Positions 56,672 to 64,000 of a stretch of DNA of 64,000 bases are shown piece after piece. The DNA lies in contig NZ_KQ970261.1 in the NCBI RefSeq assembly GCF_001579045.1, positions 541,880 through 605,879 of the forward strand, in the 5' to 3' direction. The position numbers and the translations under genes were made by a program. How positions within the stretch are numbered: the stretch's first letter is position 1; the number at the start of each line of letters is the position of its first letter. The notes beneath the pieces were generated by a model. The model did not search any database. It had not been told where the DNA came from and was given only the letters and a program-made list of their open reading frames with translations. This DNA is from Streptococcus mitis (GTDB lineage Bacteria; Bacillota; Bacilli; Lactobacillales; Streptococcaceae).

Positions 56672-57484
56672 ATGACGAAAAAAATTATTGCAGTTGACCT
56701 GGATGGAACCCTGCTCAACTCGGACAGTAAAATTTCTGACTTTACCAAAGAAACCATTAAAAAAGTTGCTGAAAAAGGCCACCAGATTATTATTACGACC
56801 GGTCGCCCTTACCGAATGTCAAAAGATTTCTACCGTGAACTTAGCTTAGACACTCCTATGATTAATTTCAACGGCTCCCTTACTCATTTACCAGACCAAG
56901 TTTGGGATTTTGAAAAGTGTCTAACTGTAGACAAAAAATATCTGCTAGACATGGTTCGACGTTCAGAGGATATTCAAGCCGATTTTATCGCTGGAGAATA
57001 TCGTAAAAAATTCTACATTACAAATCCTAATGAAGAAATTGCCAATCCCAAACTATTTGGCGTAGAAGCTTTCCAGCCTGAAAATCAATTTCAGCCTGAA
57101 TTGGTGACCAAGAACCCTAACTGTATTCTCTTGCAGACCAGAGCCAGCGACAAATATGCCTTGGCAAAAGAAATGAACGCCTTCTACCAGCATCAACTGT
57201 CTATCAATACCTGGGGAGGTCCGCTCAATATCCTTGAGTGTACACCCAAAAGAGTCAATAAGGCCTTTGCCTTAGACTACTTGCTCAAGGTAATGAACCG
57301 TGACAAAAAAGATTTGATTGCCTTTGGAGATGAGCACAACGATACCGAAATGCTCGCTTTTGCTGGAAAGGGCTATGCCATGAAAAATGCCAACCCAGAG
57401 CTACTCCCTTATGCAGATGAGCAAATTTCCCTGACCAACGACCAAGATGGGGTTGCCAAAACCCTGCAAGACTTATTCTTATAG
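56672..57484 (+). CDS. Cof-type HAD-IIB sugar phosphatase
   Basis: A 270-residue HAD phosphatase: motif I AVDLDGTLLNSDSK, motif II TTGRPYRM, motif III Lys in TPKRVNKAFAL, motif IV GDEHNDTEML. Typical Cof/YidA length; substrate not predictable. An extended -10 TGTTATAAT (near 56624-56632) and AGAAAGG precede it. Followed by a terminator. Confidence 0.94.
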   Translation: MTKKIIAVDLDGTLLNSDSKISDFTKETIKKVAEKGHQIIITTGRPYRMSKDFYRELSLDTPMINFNGSLTHLPDQVWDFEKCLTVDKKYLLDMVRRSEDIQADFIAGEYRKKFYITNPNEEIANPKLFGVEAFQPENQFQPELVTKNPNCILLQTRASDKYALAKEMNAFYQHQLSINTWGGPLNILECTPKRVNKAFALDYLLKVMNRDKKDLIAFGDEHNDTEMLAFAGKGYAMKNANPELLPYADEQISLTNDQDGVAKTLQDLFL

Positions 57485-57492
57485 TCCCTACT

Positions 57493-57530
57493 GACCAGCT
57501 TGCAAGCTGGTCTTTGTGCTCTTTTCACAG
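57493..57530 (+). terminator. Terminator after the HAD gene
   Basis: GACCAGCT / AGCTGGTC perfect stem followed by TTTGTGCTCTTTT. Confidence 0.6.
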
Positions 57531-57594
57531 TCTCATCAACCAGTTAATCGATTGTTCTACTTTTTGCCTCCAAAACCTTGGAAAAGGCTTTCTT

Positions 57595-57612
57595 TTGTGA
57601 TATACTTCACAT
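57595..57612. promoter_or_regulatory. Rex operator of adhP
   Basis: TTGTGATATACTTCACAT fits the Rex consensus TTGTGAnnnnnnTCACAA in all but the outermost base of each side. It lies about 100 bases upstream of adhP, next to a TATAAA. Confidence 0.75.
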
Positions 57613-57708
57613 ATAAATACAAGAGAGCTCGTCATACTCGACCCTGTTGACACAAAATCAATCCAGTCCTGTTTCTCCTGCTCTCAGTTAATATCAAGGA
57701 GGATAGCT

Positions 57709-58728
57709 ATGAAAGCTGTTGTTGTAAATCCAGAAAGCACTGGTGTTGCTATTGAAGAAAAAGTACTCCGTCCACTTGAAACTGGGGAAGCACTCGTAGA
57801 AATTGAATACTGTGGTGTTTGCCACACTGACCTTCACGTTGCCCATGGTGACTTTGGTCAAGTACCAGGACGTGTCCTAGGTCACGAAGGTGTTGGTATC
57901 GTTAAAGAAATTGCTCCAGATGTAAAAAGCCTTAAAGTCGGCGACCGCGTCAGCGTTGCTTGGTTCTTTGAAGGATGTGGCACTTGCGAATACTGTACTA
58001 CTGGCCGTGAAACTCTTTGCCGTACAGTGAAAAATGCCGGCTACTCAGTAGATGGTGGTATGGCTGAACAATGTATTGTAACTGCAGACTATGCTGTCAA
58101 AGTTCCTGACGGACTTGATCCAGCCCAAGCTTCTTCTATCACATGTGCTGGTGTAACAACCTATAAAGCTATTAAAGAGGCCAAAGTTGAACCAGGCCAA
58201 TGGGTTGTTCTTTACGGTGCTGGTGGACTTGGTAATCTCGCAGTTCAATATGCTAAAAAAGTATTCAATGCTCATGTCATCGCAGTTGATATCAACAATG
58301 ACAAACTTGCCCTTGCAAAAGAAGTAGGTGCTGACATTGTGATTAACGGCCTCGAAGTCGACGATGTACCTGGACTCATCAAGGAAAAAACTGATGGAGG
58401 GGCTCATTCAGCTGTCGTAACTGCTGTATCTAAAGTTGCCTTCAACCAAGCTGTTGACTCAGTTCGTGCTGGTGGTCGTGTCGTCGCAGTTGGTCTTCCT
58501 TCTGAAATGATGGAACTCAGCATTGTGAAAACCGTTCTAGATGGAATCCAAGTTATCGGTTCTCTTGTAGGAACTCGTAAAGACTTGGAAGAGGCCTTCC
58601 AATTCGGCGCAGAAGGTTTGGTAGTCCCAGTTGTCCAAAAGCGTCCAGTAGAAGATGCGGTAGCTGTTTTCGACGAAATGGAAAAAGGTCAAATCCAAGG
58701 ACGTATGGTACTCGACTTCACCCACTAA
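57709..58728 (+). CDS. adhP: Zinc-dependent alcohol dehydrogenase AdhP
   Basis: A 339-residue medium-chain alcohol dehydrogenase (ethanol/acetaldehyde, NAD-linked). Catalytic zinc: [16 protein letters not shown] and GHEGVGIV. Structural zinc: four Cys in [18 protein letters not shown] loop: [16 protein letters not shown]. Strong ribosome site AAGGAGGATAGCT. The upstream Rex box predicts repression at high NAD/NADH and induction in fermentative conditions. Confidence 0.96.
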   Translation: MKAVVVNPESTGVAIEEKVLRPLETGEALVEIEYCGVCHTDLHVAHGDFGQVPGRVLGHEGVGIVKEIAPDVKSLKVGDRVSVAWFFEGCGTCEYCTTGRETLCRTVKNAGYSVDGGMAEQCIVTADYAVKVPDGLDPAQASSITCAGVTTYKAIKEAKVEPGQWVVLYGAGGLGNLAVQYAKKVFNAHVIAVDINNDKLALAKEVGADIVINGLEVDDVPGLIKEKTDGGAHSAVVTAVSKVAFNQAVDSVRAGGRVVAVGLPSEMMELSIVKTVLDGIQVIGSLVGTRKDLEEAFQFGAEGLVVPVVQKRPVEDAVAVFDEMEKGQIQGRMVLDFTH

Positions 58729-58747
58729 TTTAATAAAAACCTATTTT

Positions 58748-58778
58748 AAAAGTTGGAAGCTTCTTCCAACTTTTTTAT
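58748..58778 (+). terminator. adhP terminator
   Basis: AAAGTTGGAAG / CTTCCAACTTT stem followed by TTTT. Confidence 0.85.
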
Positions 58779-58885
58779 ATTAAATTTTTAAATATGGACT
58801 CTAGATTACCTTTCGAAAACTTAATATATCAACATCTTCAAAGGTAACCTTTTTAATTTTTTATGATAAATAGTTGCTTTTTACA

Positions 58886-58899
58886 TGAAAACGGTTTAT
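58886..58899. promoter_or_regulatory. cre-like site upstream of manL
   Basis: TGAAAACGGTTTAT matches cre at 12 of 14 positions, about 65 bases before the manL start. Consistent with CcpA influence on the mannose PTS. Confidence 0.5.
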
Positions 58900-58963
58900 A
58901 CTTATTTAGTCTTAAAGTTTTCTTAAATGAAGACTGAAACAACAAAAAGGAGGAATGACAATA

Positions 58964-59953
58964 ATGAGTATCGGAATCATTATTGCGAGCCACGGCGAAT
59001 TTGCTGCGGGTATTCATCAGTCAGGATCTATGATCTTTGGTGAACAAGAAAAGGTTCAAGTTGTAACCTTTATGCCAAATGAAGGTCCAGATGACCTATA
59101 TGCTAAATTTAACAACGCTGTGGCTGCATTTGACGCAGAAGATGAGGTGCTAGTTTTGGCTGACCTTTGGAGTGGTTCTCCATTCAACCAAGCTAGTCGC
59201 GTGATGGGAGAAAATCCTGATCGTAAGTTTGCCATCATCACAGGACTTAACTTACCGATGTTAATCCAAGCCTATACAGAGCGCCTCATGGACGCTACAG
59301 CAGGTGTGGAAAAAGTCGCTGCGAATATTATCAAAGAAGCCAAAGATGGCATCAAAGCTCTTCCAGAAGAGTTAAATCCAGTTGAAGAAGTTGCAAGTGC
59401 TGCAGCTGCTCCAGTTGCCCAAGCTGCTATCCCAGAAGGAACTGTTATCGGTGATGGTAAACTGAAAATCAATCTTGCCCGTCTAGACACTCGTTTACTT
59501 CACGGTCAGGTTGCCACTGCTTGGACTCCAGATTCAAAAGCAGATCGTATCATCGTTGCTTCAGATAACGTTGCAAGCGACGACCTTCGTAAAGAATTGA
59601 TTAAACAAGCAGCTCCAAATAATGTCAGAGCCAATGTGGTTCCAATTCAAAAATTGATCGAGGTTTCAAAAGACCCACGCTTTGGAGAAACACATGCCCT
59701 TATCTTGTTTGAAACACCTCAAGATGCCCTTCGTGCAATCGAAGGTGGCGTTCCAATCAAGACCCTTAACGTAGGATCAATGGCTCACTCAACAGGTAAA
59801 ACAATGGTCAACAACGTTTTGTCTATGGACAAAGATGACGTTGCTACATTTGAAAAAATGCGTGACCTCGGTGTTGAATTTGACGTACGTAAAGTACCAA
59901 ACGACACCAAAAAAGATTTGTTTGACTTGATTAACAAAGCCAACGTTCAATAA
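58964..59953 (+). CDS. manL: Mannose-type PTS component IIAB
   Basis: A 329-residue fusion of EIIA (about 1-135; phospho-His10 in IIASHGEFA) and EIIB (about 165-329; phospho-His in [14 protein letters not shown]), joined by an Ala/Val/Pro-rich linker. It passes phosphate from HPr to glucose, mannose, glucosamine and similar sugars entering through ManMN. The ATG at 58964 is used because AAGGAGG is too close to the ATG at 58955. First gene of manLMN. Confidence 0.97.
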   Translation: MSIGIIIASHGEFAAGIHQSGSMIFGEQEKVQVVTFMPNEGPDDLYAKFNNAVAAFDAEDEVLVLADLWSGSPFNQASRVMGENPDRKFAIITGLNLPMLIQAYTERLMDATAGVEKVAANIIKEAKDGIKALPEELNPVEEVASAAAAPVAQAAIPEGTVIGDGKLKINLARLDTRLLHGQVATAWTPDSKADRIIVASDNVASDDLRKELIKQAAPNNVRANVVPIQKLIEVSKDPRFGETHALILFETPQDALRAIEGGVPIKTLNVGSMAHSTGKTMVNNVLSMDKDDVATFEKMRDLGVEFDVRKVPNDTKKDLFDLINKANVQ

Positions 59954-60029
59954 TAGAAATCAATAACTATCGAAGAATTATAAGAAAATATTTCACTTTA
60001 TTATCATTAAATAGAAAAGGAATAAAACC

Positions 60030-60842
60030 ATGTCAGATATTTCAATTATTTCTGCTGTCTTGGTTGTAGTTGTTGCCTTCCTTGCAGGTCTTGAAGGTAT
60101 CCTCGACCAATTCCAATTCCATCAACCAATCGTCGCATGTACACTTATCGGACTTGCAACTGGTAACCTCGAAGCAGGGGTTATGCTTGGTGGTTCACTT
60201 CAAATGATTGCCCTTGGTTGGGCAAATATCGGAGCTGCCGTAGCTCCTGACGCTGCTCTTGCATCTGTTGCTGCAGCAATCATCTTGATCAAAGGTGGTA
60301 ACTTTACTACTGAAGGTATCGCCGTTGCAACAGCAACAGCTATCCCTCTTGCCGTAGCTGGACTTTTCCTAACTATGATTGTTCGTACAATCTCAGTTGG
60401 TTTGGTTCACACTGCAGATGCTGCTGCTAAAGAAGGAAATATTGCAGCTGTTGAACGTGCTCACTTTATCGCACTTCTTCTTCAAGGTCTTCGTATTGCT
60501 ATCCCTGCAGCCTTCCTTATCGCTATCCCAGCTTCTGCCGTTCAAGATGCTCTTAAATTGATGCCAGACTGGTTGAACGGTGGTATGGCTGTCGGTGGTG
60601 CTATGGTCGTTGCCGTTGGTTACGCTATGGTTATCAACATGATGGCAACTCGTGAAGTATGGCCATTCTTCGCACTCGGTTTTGCTTTTGCTGCCATTTC
60701 TCAATTGACTTTGATTGCCCTTGGTGTAATCGGTGTTGCCCTTGCCTTCATCTACCTTAACCTTTCAAAACAAGGTGGTAACGGTGGCGGAGGAGCTACA
60801 ACTTCTAACGACCCAATCGGTGATATCCTAGAAGACTACTAG
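60030..60842 (+). CDS. manM: Mannose-type PTS component IIC
   Basis: A 270-residue polytopic channel subunit: GLEGILDQFQFHQPIVACTLIGL, GGSLQMIALGWANIGAA and a Gly-rich tail. It forms the sugar-conducting complex with ManN. The complex is also the known receptor of class IIa bacteriocins. 76 bases after manL, 14 before manN. Confidence 0.97.
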   Translation: MSDISIISAVLVVVVAFLAGLEGILDQFQFHQPIVACTLIGLATGNLEAGVMLGGSLQMIALGWANIGAAVAPDAALASVAAAIILIKGGNFTTEGIAVATATAIPLAVAGLFLTMIVRTISVGLVHTADAAAKEGNIAAVERAHFIALLLQGLRIAIPAAFLIAIPASAVQDALKLMPDWLNGGMAVGGAMVVAVGYAMVINMMATREVWPFFALGFAFAAISQLTLIALGVIGVALAFIYLNLSKQGGNGGGGATTSNDPIGDILEDY

Positions 60843-60856
60843 AAAGGGGAACAATC

Positions 60857-61768
60857 ATGACTGAAAAACTTCAATTATCAAAATCAGATCGTAAAAAAGT
60901 TTGGTGGCGTTCACAATTCCTTCAAGGTTCTTGGAACTACGAGCGTATGCAAAACTTGGGTTGGACTTATTCATTAATCCCAGCTATCAAAAAATTGTAC
61001 ACTACTAAAGAAGACCAAGCTGCTGCTCTTGAGCGCCACCTTGAGTTCTTTAACACTCACCCATACGTAGCTGCTCCAATCATGGGGGTTACTCTTGCAC
61101 TTGAAGAAGAACGTGCGAACGGTGTTGAAATCGACGACGCTGCTATCCAAGGGGTTAAAATCGGTATGATGGGACCTCTTGCTGGTATCGGTGACCCAGT
61201 ATTCTGGTTTACAGTTCGTCCTATCCTTGGAGCTCTTGGTGCATCACTTGCTGCATCTGGTAACTTAGTTGGTCCACTTCTCTTCTTCTTCGGATGGAAC
61301 GCTATCCGTATGGCCTTCCTATGGTACACACAAGAGTTTGGTTACAAAGCTGGATCTGAAATCACTAAAGACATGTCTGGTGGTATCTTGAAAGACATCA
61401 CTAAAGGTGCTTCTATCCTTGGTATGTTCATTCTTGCCGTTCTTGTACAACGTTGGGTATCGATTAACTTTACTGTTAACCTTCCAGGTAAACAACTGGC
61501 TGAAGGTGCCTACATCAACTTCCCAGAAGGAGCTGTATCAGGTGCTGAATTGAAAGGTATCCTTGGTCAAGCACTTGGTGGATTGAGCCTAGATAAGATT
61601 CAACCACAAACCCTTCAAGGACAGTTGAACTCATTGATTCCAGGATTGATGGGACTTCTCCTTACTTTCCTTTGCATGTGGTTGCTTAAGAAAAAAGTAT
61701 CACCAATCTCAATCATCCTTGCACTCTTTGCAGTAGGTATCGCAGCTCGTTTCTTCGGTATCATGTAA
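60857..61768 (+). CDS. manN: Mannose-type PTS component IID
   Basis: A 303-residue membrane subunit: FLQGSWNYERMQNLGW, FFNTHPYVAAPIMG, GPLAGIGDPVFWFT and several C-terminal helices. Partner of ManM. Last gene of the operon; its terminator runs directly into an insertion-sequence end. Confidence 0.97.
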   Translation: MTEKLQLSKSDRKKVWWRSQFLQGSWNYERMQNLGWTYSLIPAIKKLYTTKEDQAAALERHLEFFNTHPYVAAPIMGVTLALEEERANGVEIDDAAIQGVKIGMMGPLAGIGDPVFWFTVRPILGALGASLAASGNLVGPLLFFFGWNAIRMAFLWYTQEFGYKAGSEITKDMSGGILKDITKGASILGMFILAVLVQRWVSINFTVNLPGKQLAEGAYINFPEGAVSGAELKGILGQALGGLSLDKIQPQTLQGQLNSLIPGLMGLLLTFLCMWLLKKKVSPISIILALFAVGIAARFFGIM

Positions 61769-61790
61769 TCTTGGTGAGAATGTACAAACA

Positions 61791-61823
61791 AAAAAAGAAT
61801 CAGGTTTATCACCTGATTCTTTT
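61791..61823 (+). terminator. manLMN terminator
   Basis: AAGAATCAGGT / ACCTGATTCTT with a five-base loop; its T-run touches the IS-like repeat that starts at 61824. Confidence 0.9.
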
Positions 61824-61853
61824 GGCTCTTTGTCAAATAGTGTTGATGAAGAA
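61824..61853 (+). repeat. ISL3-like terminal repeat, copy 1
   Basis: Begins GGCTCTTTGTCAAATAGTG, as ISL3-family ends do, and is identical over 30 bases to 63970-63999 in the same orientation. It is not followed by an ISL3 transposase but by an IS3 fragment, so this copy is a solo end. Confidence 0.75.
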
Positions 61854-61919
61854 CCTAATGAAAAAAGAATCCAACAAAAATTGGACTACCTGTCTCCGGT
61901 TGAATACCGAAGACGGTAG
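61854..61919 (+). pseudogene. C-terminal tip of an IS3-family transposase
   Basis: 21 codons PNEKRIQQKLDYLSPVEYRR- plus stop match the end of IS150/IS3-type OrfB (NxxRIQxKLxxLSPVEYR). Nothing else of the transposase remains. Confidence 0.8.
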
Positions 61920-62002
61920 CCCTAGGGTGTTTTTATTAAATTCTCACTTTTTGGGGTCAGTCCCTAAGCCTGATAGTAATTTTTTGTTCATACTATTCCC
62001 CT

Positions 62003-62519
62003 TTAGTCATTTACTACTTTAAGTTGCATTGCTTTAGCTACTTCTTCTGCCTTTGATCCCTTAGGTGTATGGATTTCTACATCTGGGTTACAGTTATCCA
62101 CAAAATAGAAGTATTCTGTAATTTCTGTTACACTTGCTGGAATTGTAATAGATTTAATTGATGATGTCCCCCAAAATACTAATGTTCCAATACTCTTTGT
62201 TCCTTCTGGGAATACAACTGATTCTAATGAACTATCAGAGTTGAAAACATCATCTTCTACTGTTTCTATTGACTTACCAAAGTGGACATACTTTAACTTA
62301 TTGTCAATCGTAAACGCACCTTTTCCAATATATCGTACTGTATCTGGTAAAACGATTGCCTCACAATGTTTCAAGTTCGCAAGACCACGTTCTCCAATTG
62401 CGATAACAGGTTTACCTTTAATTTCCTTTGGTACACGAACAACCTTATCGTCAGAAGTACAACTATAGATGACATAACCTTCTTCCCATAAATATACGCA
62501 TGTTAATATATTAATATAT
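62003..62519 (-). pseudogene. BspA-type leucine-rich-repeat protein remnant
   Basis: The minus-strand frame reads through from about 62519 to the stop at 62003-62005 with repeats of the LRR_5/BspA type (LKHCEAIVLPDTVRYIGKGAF, read as consecutive pieces; SSLESVVFPEGTKSIG; SSIKSITIPASVTEI). There is no ATG start; an in-frame stop lies just upstream of 62519, and the N-terminus and any surface-anchoring part are missing. Probably the tail of a surface protein. Confidence 0.72.
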
Positions 62520-62584
62520 TTAAGGATTTATAACTATAGTTCCTTAATTTTCCCAGTAAAAAAACGAAAGGCACCACAAGTTAT

Positions 62585-63006
62585 TTATGTGTTTTCTTTA
62601 AACGATTCATGTACTTCTGTCGCAACTTCTCACCCGCCTTTAATTGCGGTTGCGATAGATTGAGGACCTAAATATGCATCCCCTGTTATTAGTTCATTTC
62701 TATTGTATTCTGATGTTGACCGAAAGTCAAATTTTTACCTTTCATCTAGAACACTAAAGTCTACTTTTGTTCAATTGCTGCAACGACAAGGTCACATGGA
62801 ATAATATGTTCACTACCTGCCACTTCATGCGTTGATCTTCTTCCACTTTCATCTGATTCACCAAGTTCCATTGTAATAACCTTTACACCAGTTACTTTCC
62901 CACTCTCATCACGCAATACTTCTTTAATATTCTCTAAGAAATGGAATGTAACACCTTCATTGTGTGCATCTTTGATTTGTAGTGTAGCTTCTAGTATATT
63001 GTTCAT
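62585..63006 (-). pseudogene. Remnant of a GltD-like FAD/NAD(P) oxidoreductase
   Basis: The first part (ATLQIKDAHNEGVTFHFLEN, GSEHIIPCDLVVAAI) matches the C-terminal region of glutamate synthase small subunit-type proteins. After a premature stop, a shifted frame carries TGDAYLGPQSIATAIKGG, an in-frame TGA, and EVATEVHESFKENT, the family's C-terminus. At least two disabling changes, and the N-terminal two thirds are absent. Confidence 0.8.
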
Positions 63007-63082
63007 ATGGTCATCATTCTTTTGTTTTAGGTTTCAGCGCTTTTAATATAATGGATGTTGGCCTTTTTGTATACACTAAAAT

Positions 63083-63111
63083 AGGGTTGGTGGAAAATTT
63101 CCATCAACCCT
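63083..63111 (-). terminator. Hairpin between pseudogene and DUF4230 gene
   Basis: AGGGTTGgTGG / CCATCAACCCT stem, flanked by AT-rich tails on both sides. Confidence 0.5.
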
Positions 63112-63128
63112 AAAAATTATAGAACCAC

Positions 63129-63163
63129 ACAAAACCCTGACCAGAGATGGCCAGGGTTTTGTA
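63129..63163 (-). terminator. Terminator of the DUF4230 gene
   Basis: AAAACCCTGGCCA / TGGTCAGGGTTTT stem ten bases after the stop on the minus strand. Confidence 0.7.
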
Positions 63164-63172
63164 TTTCAAAAA

Positions 63173-63778
63173 TTATTCTGTAAATTCTATAGTTACTTTT
63201 ACTTCAGAATCCATTGAAGAAAATATTGTTTTATAATAATTGATTGCAGATTCTTTAATTTCACTCTTAAATTTATCTAAATACTCTGCTTGTTTATCAC
63301 TAGAAAGTTGGTTAGCGACCAATTTCCCAGTATCAATATCTTCTGTAGTTCCACTTAATAACTCTCCATGACTATCATATAAATCATAAGGATTATCTTT
63401 TGAAAGTTCAACACCAATTACTTCCAATTTTGGAACAATAACCTTATATTCTTTTTCGCTTATTTGTTCAACCTTTACACTACTTTTAATTCCAAATTTA
63501 GCTTTATAATTTAAAATTACTAATGCTGCTTTTTTAGAGAACGGCACATCAAACCCAAAAACTTGAGTTGTTTTTGTTTCAGAAATAATTTCATTAATTC
63601 CCGCATTCAAAAATACAACTTCATTCACTTTTTCAATACTTTCGATATTAATTGACGATTTGACTTCTGATTTATGTTCCTTAGGTAAGAAAAATAGCAC
63701 TCCAATAGCTATAATAGCTATTAATACCACATTCAATAGTACACTAAACATATTAACTTTCTTCTTTAATATAGACAA
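63173..63778 (-). CDS. DUF4230-like membrane-anchored protein
   Basis: A 201-residue protein with one N-terminal membrane helix (about 10-30, FSVLLNVVLIAIIAIGVLFFL) and an extracellular part. EVVFLNAGINEI, KAALVILNYKAKFGI and VIVPKLEVIGVEL are the pattern of DUF4230, found in Gram-positive surface-anchored proteins of unknown role. It is the only intact gene between the two ISL3-like ends. The assignment rests on pattern memory. Confidence 0.72.
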   Translation of the reverse strand: MSILKKKVNMFSVLLNVVLIAIIAIGVLFFLPKEHKSEVKSSINIESIEKVNEVVFLNAGINEIISETKTTQVFGFDVPFSKKAALVILNYKAKFGIKSSVKVEQISEKEYKVIVPKLEVIGVELSKDNPYDLYDSHGELLSGTTEDIDTGKLVANQLSSDKQAEYLDKFKSEIKESAINYYKTIFSSMDSEVKVTIEFTE

Positions 63779-64000
63779 GATAAAAAAACCTCACTTTAAA
63801 TAATCTATCTAAATTTTACACATTCTAAAGAAAATAGTCAATATTTTTTCGTACTATCTTCTAAAATTAATTGTGCCTATTAAAAATGAAATTAGTTTGT
63901 TGCATTTGATTATATTTTTTGAACACCAAATCCATTTAAAATTGAGTGCTATTTTGAGCACTAAAAAAGGGCTCTTTGTCAAATAGTGTTGATGAAGAAA
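63779..64000. other. AT-rich end of window with ISL3-like terminal repeat, copy 2
   Basis: No gene. At 63970-63999 the sequence GGCTCTTTGTCAAATAGTG... repeats copy 1 (61824). It probably opens an ISL3-family element continuing beyond the window. Confidence 0.7.

Noticed and set aside
61771-62022. 83-codon plus-strand frame after manN
   Set aside because: It runs through the manLMN terminator and the IS fragments in the wrong frame for the transposase remnant.

Overview
The window reads as a chromosomal segment of a Mitis-group Streptococcus (S. mitis / S. pneumoniae and close relatives). Support: low-GC DNA, four BOX repeats of the pneumococcal type, sulA-sulB-sulC-sulD folate order, manL-manM-manN, clpL next to luxS and dexB, and a PBP2x of exactly pneumococcal length. 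No tRNA, rRNA or CRISPR array was seen.

Layout. 1-5.7 kb: two AliB-like oligopeptide-binding lipoproteins directly beside dexB, with no capsule genes between; this is the arrangement of naturally non-encapsulated strains. 5.8-15.0 kb: DUF1846 protein, luxS, clpL (CtsR-controlled) and the division cluster rsmH-ftsL-pbpX-mraY; PBP2x carries a mosaic beta-lactam-resistance pattern. 15.1-19.5 kb: an XRE regulator with DUF3278-type membrane proteins and a glutathione peroxidase, then a convergent POT peptide transporter. 19.7-29.7 kb: a carbohydrate system with an LplABC-like importer lacking its own ATPase, a DUF624 protein and a GH31 glycosidase, divergent from a YesMN-type two-component pair. 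30.1-31.4 kb: a DUF4143 ATPase behind a large inverted repeat.

31.4-42.56 kb is a mobile region. A decayed integrase tail (31449-31805) abuts a duplicate of the rpsI 3' end. An apparently intact ~10.6-kb integrative element lies between exact 38-bp repeats (31914-31951 and 42521-42558). It encodes a tyrosine integrase, an excisionase, an HUH replication/relaxation protein next to a strongly structured origin-like region, an FtsK-type DNA translocase, two PPP-like phosphoesterases, an EEP-fold nuclease and several unrecognised proteins.

42.5-61.8 kb is core genome: rplM-rpsI with an L13 leader, aminotransferase, UspA, a HAD/MazG-like fusion, asparaginase, ccpA with a cre site, DUF960, the folate operon (folP has a 6-bp duplication known to give sulfonamide resistance), a CPBP protease, a purine permease, a HAD hydrolase, adhP with a Rex box, and the mannose PTS. 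61.8-64 kb is a graveyard of gene and IS fragments with two same-orientation copies of an ISL3-like terminal repeat, plus one intact DUF4230 gene.

Themes: sugar uptake under CcpA, Rex and YesMN control; division and stress genes; two chromosomal antibiotic-resistance signatures; and one compact integrative element whose cargo and origin-like structure are the least explained part of the window.
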